From: Cryomorphaceae bacterium
GTDB lineage: Bacteria > Bacteroidota > Bacteroidia > Flavobacteriales > Crocinitomicaceae
Assembly: GCA_021298235.1 (NCBI GenBank)
Contig: JAJTDX010000009.1
Span: 39,952-65,482, forward strand
Direction: 5' to 3'
Length of the DNA stretch: 25,531 nucleotides
The notes under the pieces were generated by a model that worked only from the letters and a program-made list of their open reading frames with translations, made no database searches and had not been told where the DNA came from. Positions 1 through 7,924 of the stretch are shown one piece after another. How positions within the stretch are numbered: position 1 is the stretch's first letter; each line of letters opens with the position of its first letter. The position numbers and the translations under genes are program-made.

Positions 1-55
1 ATTTTGTTGATAATTTTTAAAACATAGATTTCATGCAAGAAAATGAATCCAAAAA

Positions 56-490
56 TTAATAGCCAGCTTTGGCCTTTGGATAAGAATTAAAAGTCCCTGT
101 AGACAAGGCGATAAGCTCATTGAATTGATTTCTGATCACCGCCTCGACAAATAATATCTTTTTGCCTTTTTTAACGATTGTTGAGGTAGCAATAAGTTCG
201 TCACCCAAATGAGCCGGCCTCAGAAAAGAAACTTTCATTTCGACGGTTGAAACCACCTTATCATCCTCACATACCACACTCAATGCCCCTACCCCCATAA
301 CAGCATCCAGCATGGAACTCACTACTCCGCCATGCGCAGATGTTGGTGTCGCCAAATGCGTTTCGTTAATTCGAATAACATAATTCACCTTGCCAGGTTC
401 AAGGATCTTGAAGTGCATGCCCAAACCTTCACCAAAACGATTAAACTTCAAGTATTCCTGGATAAGTGGATGGGTGTTGAGTGGATGCAT
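56..490 (-). CDS. PaaI-like hotdog-fold thioesterase
   Basis: Probable acyl-CoA thioesterase of the PaaI/4HBT hotdog superfamily, which hydrolyses acyl-CoA thioesters in the cytoplasm; the substrate cannot be told from sequence. The family signature is the HGGVVSSMLDAVMGVGA stretch, where the HGG turn leads into the long central helix of the hotdog fold. A following strand, STVEMKVSFLRPAHLGDEL, is typical of the second half of the fold. From the ATG at 490 the protein has 144 residues, normal for the family. An in-frame GTG at 514 would add eight residues, but it lies only two bases after a TAGTTTTG promoter-like box, so the ATG is preferred. The gene diverges from the YdcF-like gene across a short gap. 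Family assignment is firm, substrate unknown. Confidence 0.85.
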   Translation of the reverse strand: MHPLNTHPLIQEYLKFNRFGEGLGMHFKILEPGKVNYVIRINETHLATPTSAHGGVVSSMLDAVMGVGALSVVCEDDKVVSTVEMKVSFLRPAHLGDELIATSTIVKKGKKILFVEAVIRNQFNELIALSTGTFNSYPKAKAGY

Positions 491-516
491 AAACAGTTCT
501 GAGATTAACTTCACAT

Positions 517-524
517 CAAAACTA
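517..524 (-). promoter_or_regulatory. TAGTTTTG -7-type promoter box for the thioesterase gene
   Basis: The minus strand reads TAGTTTTG, an exact match to the Bacteroidota -7 consensus TAnnTTTG, two bases before an in-frame GTG. It is embedded in ACCTTAGTTTTGATG, which recurs exactly at 7833-7847 in front of another minus-strand gene. No convincing -33 TTG element was found at the usual distance. Known consensus; its use here is inferred. Confidence 0.4.
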
Positions 525-572
525 AGGTATTCTTCACATTTTATTTACAGCATTTGCTTCCTGAAAGGTTTT

Positions 573-580
573 TATTTTTG
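573..580 (+). promoter_or_regulatory. TATTTTTG -7-type promoter box four bases before the ydcF-like ATG
   Basis: TATTTTTG matches TAnnTTTG exactly and is followed by CATC and then the ATG at 585. If it is the -7 element, transcription would begin at or next to the start codon and give a leaderless or nearly leaderless mRNA. A TTTG at 553-556 is 16 bases upstream, shorter than the usual -33 spacing. Confidence 0.4.
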
Positions 581-584
581 CATC

Positions 585-1352
585 ATGTTTTTTATTTTAT
601 CCAAAGCATTATTGTTTCTGTTGTCCCCTTTCAACTGGTTTATCGTACTTGTGGCTTTAAGTATGTTCTGGAAGGGAGAAGTCTGGAAAAAAAGGTTCAA
701 ATGGATTACCGCGGCCTTCTTTTTTCTCTTTACCAATACTGTCATCCTGTCTGAATGTTTTAGAGTATGGGAAATTCAAGGAACCAGAATTGAAAAGGTT
801 AAAAAATATGATGTGGGCATTGTCCTTACCGGCATGGCTGAATGGAACAACGACCTAAAAGTACTCAGTGTTCGTCGCGGAGCTGATAGAATTTGGCAGG
901 CACTTTCGCTATATCACAAGAAAAAAATAGACAAGATACTTATCACTGGAGACCATGGCTATGTTTTCGACAAAGGGTTGCATGAAGCGAGACAAATGCG
1001 TAATGTTCTGATCAACTGGGGTATTCCGAGGCAGGACATCATTATTGAATGTCGATCAAGAAACACGCATGAAAATGCACTTGAAACAAAAAAACTTTTG
1101 GAAAAAACATATCCTCATCTCAACAAACACCTTCTTATTACCTCGGCAAAGCACATGCGTAGAGCCCAGGGCTGCTTTCGAAAAGAAGGCTTGAAATGCG
1201 ATGTATTTACTACAGATCATTACACCGGACCAAAAAGAAATTATTATTGGAACCAGTATATTTTCCCTAATTATGAAACTTTTGAAGGTTGGGACAACCT
1301 ACTTAAGGAAACTGTTGGCTACCTTATCTATGACATTGTGGGATACATTTGA
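585..1352 (+). CDS. YdcF/SanA-like DUF218 membrane protein
   Basis: DUF218 (YdcF/ElyC/SanA) family protein of 255 residues. The N-terminus carries two hydrophobic segments (about residues 3-25 and 41-58), so the soluble domain is anchored in the inner membrane. The rest shows the family pattern: a strand with VGIVLTGM, then RRGADRIWQALSLYHKKK, KILITGDHG, an EARQMRNVLINWGIP helix-turn, the RNTHENALET motif and LLITSAKHMRRA. Family members are linked to envelope integrity or polysaccharide metabolism, but their reaction is poorly defined. The reading frame stays open upstream to 390, inside the opposite-strand thioesterase. The ATG at 585 is chosen because it begins the hydrophobic segment and follows a promoter-like box. 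The stop overlaps the start of the next gene (TGATG), so the two are probably translated together. Confidence 0.85.
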   Translation: MFFILSKALLFLLSPFNWFIVLVALSMFWKGEVWKKRFKWITAAFFFLFTNTVILSECFRVWEIQGTRIEKVKKYDVGIVLTGMAEWNNDLKVLSVRRGADRIWQALSLYHKKKIDKILITGDHGYVFDKGLHEARQMRNVLINWGIPRQDIIIECRSRNTHENALETKKLLEKTYPHLNKHLLITSAKHMRRAQGCFRKEGLKCDVFTTDHYTGPKRNYYWNQYIFPNYETFEGWDNLLKETVGYLIYDIVGYI

Positions 1353-1936
1353 TGGAATTCACTGAAGTACAAAACGGATGGGTAGCTCTTCAAAAGAGCT
1401 TTATTAGTAGCGAATACGGAAATCAAGTTTTTACCGAACTTAAAAACTCTTTAGACTGGGAGCAAGGTAACATCGTTCTGTTTGGAAAAAAACATCTTAT
1501 TCCACGAATGGAATCATTCCACAGCATGAACGGCCAAAGGTATGGTTATTCAGGAAAATCTCTTAAGATCTCGCCCTTCAATGAACTATTGCTTGACCTA
1601 AAAGCACGAATAGAATTGGTTAGCAACCATTCTTTTAATTCTGTTCTGATCAATCTTTACAGGAATGGAATGGACAGCAATGGGTGGCATTCTGATAATG
1701 AAAAAGAACTCGGATTGAACCCGGTCATCGCTTCTCTTAGTATTGGGACATCGAGAATGTTTCAATTAAAGCATATTGAAAGCAAAGAGCGTATTCAATT
1801 CGAACTTTCACATGGAGATCTCTTACTAATGGGTGGTGAACTTCAACATTTTTGGAAACACCAGGTTCCAAAACAACCGAAAATAAAAGAAGCCAGAATC
1901 AATTTAACCTTTCGAAAAATTGATATTCATCATTGA
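1352..1936 (+). CDS. AlkB-like 2-oxoglutarate/Fe(II)-dependent dioxygenase
   Basis: Probable alkylated nucleic-acid repair dioxygenase of the AlkB family, which oxidatively demethylates bases such as 1-methyladenine and 3-methylcytosine using 2-oxoglutarate, oxygen and ferrous iron. The signature is complete: NLYRNGMDSNGWHSDNE supplies the NxY motif (Asn101, Tyr103) and the iron ligands His113 and Asp115. WKH supplies the distal ligand His170. ARINLTFR supplies the two arginines (182 and 188) that bind 2-oxoglutarate and the substrate base. At 194 residues it is full length for the short bacterial AlkB-like proteins. The ATG at 1352 shares a base with the upstream TGA; a TTG three bases earlier is possible. 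It sits between a DUF218 protein and a CoA-transferase with no obvious functional link, so the operon reflects co-transcription rather than a pathway. Confidence 0.92.
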   Translation: MEFTEVQNGWVALQKSFISSEYGNQVFTELKNSLDWEQGNIVLFGKKHLIPRMESFHSMNGQRYGYSGKSLKISPFNELLLDLKARIELVSNHSFNSVLINLYRNGMDSNGWHSDNEKELGLNPVIASLSIGTSRMFQLKHIESKERIQFELSHGDLLLMGGELQHFWKHQVPKQPKIKEARINLTFRKIDIHH

Positions 1937-1972
1937 TTGATACATACGGACGGAGGTAGTTTTGCAAGAAAA

Positions 1973-3238
1973 ATGTCCCATCCGCTCGATCAATTGAAGG
2001 TTTCTTCGAATTCTACAGTATTTATTCATACAGGAGCCGCAACCCCCTTGCATTTAATCCATGAATTTTGCAACCGTAACGAAGATCGGAAGAATATAAA
2101 AATATACTCTCTACACACCGAAGGAGACGCACCTTGGTCTGAAGATAGATACAGGTCCATTTATATTCCAATGCCTTTTTTTGTAGGTCCAAACATTCGT
2201 TCTGCCATTCAGCATGACCATGGGAGTTATGTTCCGGCAACCTTACATGCCATTCCGGGTATGTTTAGAAAAAATATAATTCCTCTCGATCTGGCTCTAA
2301 TTTCTGTTAGTCCACCTGACAAACATGGAAATATGTCTCTTGGTCCATCGGTGGACATTTCAAGAGCAGCGATCGAATCAGCGAGCAAGGTTGTAGCTCA
2401 GGTAAACAAATACATGCCCCGAACATTTGGAGATGCAACAATTCACAAAAGTGAAATTGATACCCTTATCGATTGGAGCGAACCACTTCCAGAGAGGAGC
2501 ACTACGCATTCTACCGCTTTAGATCGAAAAATCGCTTTGCATGTAGCAGACTTGATACAAGATGGTTCCACGATTCAAATTGGTATTGGTCATATACCGG
2601 ACGCCATTCTAGACGCACTTAAAGACCAAAAGAACCTTGGTTTACACTCCGAGGTAATAACTGATTCCATTTTGCCACTTCTAAGGAAAAATATCATCAC
2701 CAACAACACTAAGAGCTTCGGTAGGAAGCACAACATTTGCTCGTTTGCAATCGGCTCCAAAGCTTTGTACGACTACCTCGACGATAACCCCTCCTTCCTT
2801 TTTCTCGAATCCTCTAGAATAAATCAACCGGAGACAATAGCACTTAATGAAAAATCTGTTGCAATCAACAGCGCCATCGAGATCGATCTGACCGGTCAGG
2901 TATGTGCGGATTCGTTAGGTCCTTTGATCTATTCCGGAGCAGGTGGACAACCGGATTTCATCAGAGGCAGCTCGAATTCGATTGGAGGGAAACCAATTAT
3001 TGCCATGTCCTCGCAGACGGACGATGGCAAATCAAAAATTGTCACCTCTTTACACACGGGTGCAGGGGTCGTGACCACACGAACTGATGTCCATTGGGTA
3101 GTCACAGAATATGGAGCCGTAAATTTGTTCGGAAAATCAATTTACGAACGCGCAATGCTTCTTACTTCCATAGCTCATCCATCTCATAGATCTGTGCTCT
3201 GGAATACGTTCGAATCAGAATACCTCATCCACCATTGA
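1973..3238 (+). CDS. Acetyl-CoA hydrolase/CoA-transferase family protein (4-hydroxybutyrate CoA-transferase-like)
   Basis: Class I CoA-transferase/acetyl-CoA hydrolase, moving CoA between acetyl-CoA and a small carboxylate such as 4-hydroxybutyrate, butyrate or acetate. Landmarks from the ATG at 1973 (421 residues): the VSPPDKHGNMSLGPS loop near 112-126, GIGHIPDAIL near 204-213, the LHSEVITD segment whose Glu (about 227) aligns with the glutamate that forms the glutamyl-CoA intermediate, YSGAGGQPDF near 320-329, and VVTEYGAVNLFGKSI near 376-390. Length is normal for the family. The frame stays open back to a TTG at 1937 directly after the alkB-like stop, but homology begins after the ATG. GGAGG at 1952-1956 is too far from the ATG to be a standard ribosome binding site. 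The true substrate pair is not predictable. Confidence 0.9.
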   Translation: MSHPLDQLKVSSNSTVFIHTGAATPLHLIHEFCNRNEDRKNIKIYSLHTEGDAPWSEDRYRSIYIPMPFFVGPNIRSAIQHDHGSYVPATLHAIPGMFRKNIIPLDLALISVSPPDKHGNMSLGPSVDISRAAIESASKVVAQVNKYMPRTFGDATIHKSEIDTLIDWSEPLPERSTTHSTALDRKIALHVADLIQDGSTIQIGIGHIPDAILDALKDQKNLGLHSEVITDSILPLLRKNIITNNTKSFGRKHNICSFAIGSKALYDYLDDNPSFLFLESSRINQPETIALNEKSVAINSAIEIDLTGQVCADSLGPLIYSGAGGQPDFIRGSSNSIGGKPIIAMSSQTDDGKSKIVTSLHTGAGVVTTRTDVHWVVTEYGAVNLFGKSIYERAMLLTSIAHPSHRSVLWNTFESEYLIHH

Positions 3239-3265
3239 TCGCGTAGATTAACTCAGGGTAGTTTG

Positions 3266-3273
3266 TATATTTG
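3266..3273 (+). promoter_or_regulatory. TATATTTG -7-type promoter box five bases before the DUF5916 gene
   Basis: TATATTTG matches TAnnTTTG exactly and is separated from the ATG at 3279 by GGGAC. It lies in the 40-base gap after the CoA-transferase, so the DUF5916 gene probably has its own promoter. The short spacing implies an mRNA with no leader or only a few leader bases. Confidence 0.45.
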
Positions 3274-3278
3274 GGGAC

Positions 3279-5729
3279 ATGAAATGGTACATTTCACTCG
3301 TCTCAATATGCCTATCCGTAATCGCTCTAGGTCAACGTCAACTTAGTGCGACCAAATGTGAAGAGATCATACTAATCGATGGAAAGTTAGACGAATCCGT
3401 ATGGAAATCCTCATCGGTTGCAGATTCATTTATTCAGAGAAGGCCATTTCCTGGTGAGCAATCCAGCCAATTCACTCAGGCTATGGTGGCCTACGACGAT
3501 TTCAATCTCTATGTGGCAGCCCGGTGTTTTGATGATCCTGAAAAAATATCGCGTGTGCTCTCCCAGCGTGATGATTTGAATGCAAACATCGACAACTTCC
3601 AAATTATTCTTGACACCTATAACGACGATCTCAATGCGTTTATTTTCGGAGTAAGTAGTGCAGGAGTTCAGTACGATGCAAAAGTGTATGCGGACAATGA
3701 AAACGTTGAATTAAACATGGCATGGGAAAGTCATGTACACTTCACAGAAAAAGGGTGGCAGCTGGAAATGAAGATCCCCTATTCTGCCTTTCGTTTTCCC
3801 AAAAAAGATGAACAGAGCTGGGGCGTTAATTTCTACAGATACATTAGCCGAAACAGAGAAGAAAGTTACTGGAATGCCGTAAAACCTGATTTTGACAATG
3901 CAGTCGCTCAGTGTGGAAATCTGCTAAATATCAATGGCATCGAACCTCCACTCAGACTTGCATTTATGCCTTATATTTCAGGATACGCCGATCGTGGTGC
4001 AGATCCTTCCGATCCAACATCATGGACCCGGTCTGTCAATGGCGGAATGGACATAAAGCTTGGACTTAACGAAGCCTTCACACTGGACATGACGCTCGTT
4101 CCGGATTTTGGTCAGGTGGTTTACGATAATAAAGTATTGAATATCTCTCCCTTTGAATTGCAGTTCAATGAAAACAGGCAATTTTTTACAGAAGGAACCG
4201 AATTATTCAATAAATCTGGTCTGTTTTATTCGCGAAGGATTGGAGTGCAGCAATCTAATTCTGTATTATTTTCCAATCTTGAGTCCAACGAACAGCTTTT
4301 AAGCGTTGATGATTCGCCGCAGCTTTACAATGCTACCAAGGTGTCGGGCAGAACTAAAACCGGACTTGGAATCGGTGTTTTTAATGGTATAACAGCTCCG
4401 CAACAAGGAACAGCATTCAATGACTCTACAGGTTTAGCCAGGTCATTAATTGTTGCTCCACTTACGAATTACAATGTGCTTGTTCTTGATCAAAACCTAA
4501 AAAACAACAGTTCGGTGACTCTCACAAACACGAATGTTTTAAGGGAAGGAAGTTTTTATGATGCGAATGTTTCCGGACTAGACTTCAAGATCAACACAAA
4601 AGACAATTCTTATTTTATCAGTGGAAAAGGGACTCTTTCCTCCAAAATGTACTCTTCCAGCTCTGTTTTAGGGTACAATGCGGGAATGTCACTTGGCAAG
4701 CAAACCGGGAATGTCATATACAAACTCAATTACTTTGAAGAGTCTAATACTTACGACCCAAATGACCTTGGATTTAACACCAACAATAATAAAAGAAATA
4801 CTGAAGCATCCATTGGTTACAGACAATTCAAACCATTCTGGAAATTCATTCAGGCTTCAGGTAACGCAACCCTTTCATACCAGCGCCTTTATTCACCCGA
4901 TGTTTACACTTTTACCAATCTCAATGGAAATATTTTTGGCCTGATCAAAGGGTTTCATGCAACAGGTATACGATTAGACGCATCGCTCACAAAAGGGTAT
5001 GATTATTTCGAACCCCGCACCGTTGGCAGGTACTTTCTGACTCCCACATGGTTTAGCACGAGTTATTGGTTTTCATCGAATTACCAGAAAAAATTTGCTC
5101 TTGATTTTGGATTGACGTACGGAGATGTCGGAATGCAAGACTGGAGGGAATATACTTATAACATAAGTCCGCGCTTCCGATTTAGTGACCGCTTGTTTTT
5201 GGTGTATTCTTGGGAACAGGAGCTCTCACTGAGTAGCCGTGGGTACGCTGTGGCATTTGGAACACCAGTTGAAATTCATTCGGGAATCCTGTTTGGAAAA
5301 AGAAATCGGAACAGTGTTACCAACACCATCAATATTACCTACACGCTCACCAATCGCATGGGAATTACTTGGAGGATCAGACACTACCGTTCTTCTTTGC
5401 GATATATGGATTTCTTTGACCTGTCAGCCGATGGAACACTCAATGACATCAATTATTCAGGGAACGACAGCGACGGGAACAGTGTTTATAATATCAATTA
5501 CAACGCCTTTACAGTTGACTTTGTTTACCGCTGGGTCTTCCGGCCGGGCAGTGAATTGAACATCGTATGGAAAAATGCGATTTTTAACAGTGACCAAAAC
5601 TTTAATCTTACCTACAGTGAAAATCTCGAAGCATTGTTTGAAAAAGCTGCACTGAACAGTTTTTCCATGAAGCTTATTTATTGGATCGATTATCAAGACT
5701 TTCGGAATAAGACTCGAAGTCAATCGTGA
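3279..5729 (+). CDS. DUF5916 outer-membrane protein with N-terminal CBM9-like domain
   Basis: Exported 816-residue protein. A signal peptide (about residues 1-18, ending ALGQ) is followed by a carbohydrate-binding family 9-like domain (about 24-210), recognisable by IDGKLDESVWKSS, the AYDDFNLYVAARCFD strand pair and WQLEMKIPYSAFRF. The remainder is the DUF5916 region, rich in alternating aromatic and polar strands with FTLDMTLVPDFGQV near its start, and probably forms an outer-membrane beta-barrel. The protein ends on a barrel-like strand, MKLIYWIDYQDF, plus a short polar tail. Such proteins are frequent in Bacteroidota; the function is unknown, though the CBM9-like domain suggests contact with carbohydrate or polymer. 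The gene is tail to tail with the UbiB-like gene and the coding ends overlap by ten bases. No truncation seen. Confidence 0.88.
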   Translation: MKWYISLVSICLSVIALGQRQLSATKCEEIILIDGKLDESVWKSSSVADSFIQRRPFPGEQSSQFTQAMVAYDDFNLYVAARCFDDPEKISRVLSQRDDLNANIDNFQIILDTYNDDLNAFIFGVSSAGVQYDAKVYADNENVELNMAWESHVHFTEKGWQLEMKIPYSAFRFPKKDEQSWGVNFYRYISRNREESYWNAVKPDFDNAVAQCGNLLNINGIEPPLRLAFMPYISGYADRGADPSDPTSWTRSVNGGMDIKLGLNEAFTLDMTLVPDFGQVVYDNKVLNISPFELQFNENRQFFTEGTELFNKSGLFYSRRIGVQQSNSVLFSNLESNEQLLSVDDSPQLYNATKVSGRTKTGLGIGVFNGITAPQQGTAFNDSTGLARSLIVAPLTNYNVLVLDQNLKNNSSVTLTNTNVLREGSFYDANVSGLDFKINTKDNSYFISGKGTLSSKMYSSSSVLGYNAGMSLGKQTGNVIYKLNYFEESNTYDPNDLGFNTNNNKRNTEASIGYRQFKPFWKFIQASGNATLSYQRLYSPDVYTFTNLNGNIFGLIKGFHATGIRLDASLTKGYDYFEPRTVGRYFLTPTWFSTSYWFSSNYQKKFALDFGLTYGDVGMQDWREYTYNISPRFRFSDRLFLVYSWEQELSLSSRGYAVAFGTPVEIHSGILFGKRNRNSVTNTINITYTLTNRMGITWRIRHYRSSLRYMDFFDLSADGTLNDINYSGNDSDGNSVYNINYNAFTVDFVYRWVFRPGSELNIVWKNAIFNSDQNFNLTYSENLEALFEKAALNSFSMKLIYWIDYQDFRNKTRSQS

Positions 5730-7441
5730 TTCCAACCCGGCCAGTCGTCATGGTCTCCCTTTCGCAAATCACGGAGCATACCTAAACCGAGTAGGACAGA
5801 AGCTGCGATACCACCGATTGCATATACAGGGATTCCCAACCATTTGGGACCAACATCACGAATTATAAACATCGCCGAACCAATGAGAAGTCCAGATAAG
5901 ATTACAGCAGTGACCATCTGGCGTGCAATTCGATTTAGCGTGTGTACCACAGGATCAATTCCTTTATGGGTAAGATCAACACTTACTTTCCCATTATTTA
6001 TTTTTCGAATTGCATTTCTTAAGTCCTGAGGGAATTCCTCCATATAAGAACCAAATTCATAAACTCCATTCACAATTTTTCGGAGGATCTTAACCGGATC
6101 AAATTCTTTACGAATAGCATCTGAGATATACGGTCTGGCAAGCTTCATCAAGTCTAGCTGGGGATCCAAATGATGAATGACCCCTTCAATTGTGACCATG
6201 GAGCGAGCCAACAAAAAGAAATGTGGGGGAACCCTTAATCCATACCGGACAATGATATCCTTTAATTCTATGAGGATCGTACTCATTTCATTTTGATGAT
6301 AAAATGTGACGCTGTAACTTGTAATAAATTCGTTTACTGCGAATTCAAAGCCCCTAAGATCATTAATCACAGTAGCCTCCGACATCATTTGCAATGCACG
6401 TACAGTTGCAGTGAGGTCCTCTGCTTTGACCGCTATAAAAAGCTGAGCAAACATTTGAACATCCCTTGGCAGAATGTTTCCCATCATCCCAAAATCCAAA
6501 AAACACACATCACCTTGCTTTGTGATCAGTAAATTTCCAGGGTGTGGATCAGCGTGAAAGAACCCATAATGAAATACTTGCTTCACGTATGAAACTGCTA
6601 ATCTTCGGGCAATTTGAGGTATATGCAACCCTTGGTTCTTAAGTGCCTGTATGTTCGAAATCTTGATACCATCTATGAATTCCATAGCCAAGACCATTGT
6701 AGTAGTATATTCCTTGTATATCTTGGGCGTTTTTGTGGTCCGATCCGTTTGATCATTCAATAAATACCCTGAAAACCGCTGAATATTTACGGATTCATGA
6801 ATAAAGTCCAATTCGCGTGTGATGCTCTCTTCAAAATTTCTAACCAACCCAACTGGATCAAAGCTTCTGGAAACCGGAAATCGTCGCTCAAACAATTTGG
6901 CAATTTGATACATTACTTTTATGTCCTCAGCAATAATTCGACGCACTGTTGGGCGTTGCACTTTGAGCGCTACTTGTTCGCCCGTTTTTAAAACTACCCG
7001 ATGTACTTGCGCAATTGAAGCAGAGGCAAACGCTTCCTTTTCAAAGGATGCAAACGTTTTATCTATCGGTCTTTTCAGTTCTTTTTCTACAACAGATCGT
7101 GCAATCTCACCAGGCATAGGAGGCACATTGTCTTGAAGCTTTTCGAATTGTACAATTAATTCTTTAGGCATCAAATCGGGGCGATTACTGAGAATCTGAC
7201 CAAATTTTATAAACGTAGGTCCCAATTCTTCGCACACCAATCGCATCTTTTCCCAACGGGTAAACTGCTCGGCATGCCGGATTGTCGTCTTTGGAATAAG
7301 CGTGCGAATGAAACGATACCTGCCAGACGCGATCATTTGAGTGACTAGCTCCTCAAAACCGTATTTTACAAAAACTCTGAGAATCTGATTATAGCGGACG
7401 AACGAACGAAATCTGCTCCGCAAAGAGCGAAAAAATGCCAT
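5720..7441 (-). CDS. AarF/UbiB (ABC1/ADCK) atypical kinase-like membrane protein
   Basis: Member of the UbiB/ABC1 atypical kinase-like family, whose characterised members support ubiquinone synthesis and lipid or quinone handling through ATPase activity. From the ATG at 7441 it has 573 residues. It shows the KxGQ motif (KFGQ, about 79-82), the alanine-rich loop ASASIAQVH (139-147) that replaces the glycine-rich loop, the ATP-binding lysine in VALKVQRP (about 160), the catalytic HADPHPGN (296-303) and the metal-binding DFGMMG (316-321). Two C-terminal membrane segments follow (VILSGLLIGSAMF and VYAIGGIAASVLLGLGM). Bacteroidota mostly use menaquinone, so a ubiquinone role is not assumed. The start lies a few bases after the stop of the upstream coiled-coil gene, so the pair is one operon. 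A TTG at 7474 in the same frame was not chosen. Confidence 0.92.
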   Translation of the reverse strand: MAFFRSLRSRFRSFVRYNQILRVFVKYGFEELVTQMIASGRYRFIRTLIPKTTIRHAEQFTRWEKMRLVCEELGPTFIKFGQILSNRPDLMPKELIVQFEKLQDNVPPMPGEIARSVVEKELKRPIDKTFASFEKEAFASASIAQVHRVVLKTGEQVALKVQRPTVRRIIAEDIKVMYQIAKLFERRFPVSRSFDPVGLVRNFEESITRELDFIHESVNIQRFSGYLLNDQTDRTTKTPKIYKEYTTTMVLAMEFIDGIKISNIQALKNQGLHIPQIARRLAVSYVKQVFHYGFFHADPHPGNLLITKQGDVCFLDFGMMGNILPRDVQMFAQLFIAVKAEDLTATVRALQMMSEATVINDLRGFEFAVNEFITSYSVTFYHQNEMSTILIELKDIIVRYGLRVPPHFFLLARSMVTIEGVIHHLDPQLDLMKLARPYISDAIRKEFDPVKILRKIVNGVYEFGSYMEEFPQDLRNAIRKINNGKVSVDLTHKGIDPVVHTLNRIARQMVTAVILSGLLIGSAMFIIRDVGPKWLGIPVYAIGGIAASVLLGLGMLRDLRKGDHDDWPGWNHD

Positions 7442-7445
7442 TGGA

Positions 7446-7823
7446 TCATTCTCCCTTTTTTGCTGTTCTGGCAACTTTTGTTTTTAGCAACGACAGCTCC
7501 TTTCTCAGCTCACCCAATTGAACTTTCAACTCCGATAGCTGATCCGTATGCGCCACATTCATCCGTTCATAAGTTGATTTAACGAGGTCATTGATCCGTA
7601 ATTCCATGTCCTTTCTGGACTCTTCCATTCGTGAAGTGAGTTTTTCCATAAAATCCAACTCCCTTCCATCTTCGTCAAATGACTTTTCCTTGACAAAGGA
7701 ATTAATCTTTTCTTTCCCCTTTTCAGCCCATTGATTTAACTTGTCGATGAGTTCTTTGTCTTTAGAGATCGTGTAGATTGTTGAGGAAATTGCTGCTAAT
7801 TCAACCAAAGTTCTTGCTTTCAT
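7446..7823 (-). CDS. Phasin-like coiled-coil protein upstream of ubiB-like gene
   Basis: Small charged protein (125 residues from the ATG at 7823; 129 if the ATG at 7835 is used). The N-terminus, TLVELAAISSTIYTISKD, is mildly hydrophobic. It is followed by a long helix rich in Lys and Glu. The C-terminal part, LSELKVQLGELRKELSLLKTKVA, has heptad-spaced leucines that predict a coiled coil. This architecture resembles phasin-like or PHA-granule-associated proteins, but no catalytic motif is present and the name is an inference. It ends four bases before the UbiB-like ATG, so the two proteins are probably made together and may act as partners. The TAGTTTTG box touches the ATG at 7835, which is why the ATG twelve bases further on is preferred. 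Confidence 0.75.
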   Translation of the reverse strand: MKARTLVELAAISSTIYTISKDKELIDKLNQWAEKGKEKINSFVKEKSFDEDGRELDFMEKLTSRMEESRKDMELRINDLVKSTYERMNVAHTDQLSELKVQLGELRKELSLLKTKVARTAKKGE

Positions 7824-7835
7824 AATTTTTTGCAT

Positions 7836-7843
7836 CAAAACTA
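7836..7843 (-). promoter_or_regulatory. TAGTTTTG -7-type promoter box for the phasin-like/ubiB operon
   Basis: The minus strand reads TAGTTTTG, an exact TAnnTTTG match, immediately followed by ATG at 7835 and by a second in-frame ATG at 7823. The surrounding 15 bases are identical to the box in front of the thioesterase gene. A 20-bp palindrome lies about 20 bases upstream, where a regulator could act. Confidence 0.42.
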
Positions 7844-7862
7844 AGGTCCATTTACAACTAAC

Positions 7863-7882
7863 CTATTGACGAGCGTCAATAG
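7863..7882. promoter_or_regulatory. Perfect 20-bp palindrome between divergent genes (possible operator)
   Basis: Two perfect nine-base arms, CTATTGACG and CGTCAATAG, are separated by AG. The element lies in the gap between the divergent phasin-like/ubiB operon and the CBS-domain gene. It is too compact, and has no T-run, for an intrinsic terminator, and it is placed as an operator for a dimeric DNA-binding protein would be. The binding protein is unknown. Confidence 0.5.
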
Positions 7883-7924
7883 CACAAATGATTAGATGCA
7901 TCATCTTTGAAAAAATTAGATTTC

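Noticed and set aside
553..556. TTTG as a -33 element for the YdcF-like promoter
   Set aside because: The spacing of 16 bases to the -7-type box is shorter than the usual 19 or more.
390..584. Upstream extension of the YdcF-like frame
   Set aside because: The extension is antisense to the thioesterase coding sequence, shows no DUF218 similarity and lies before the promoter-like box.
1952..1956. GGAGG as a Shine-Dalgarno site for the CoA-transferase
   Set aside because: It lies 16 bases before the likely ATG, beyond the usual spacing, and most starts in this window lack such a sequence.
7863..7882. Intrinsic terminator
   Set aside because: The palindrome lies between two divergent starts, has a two-base centre and has no following T-run.
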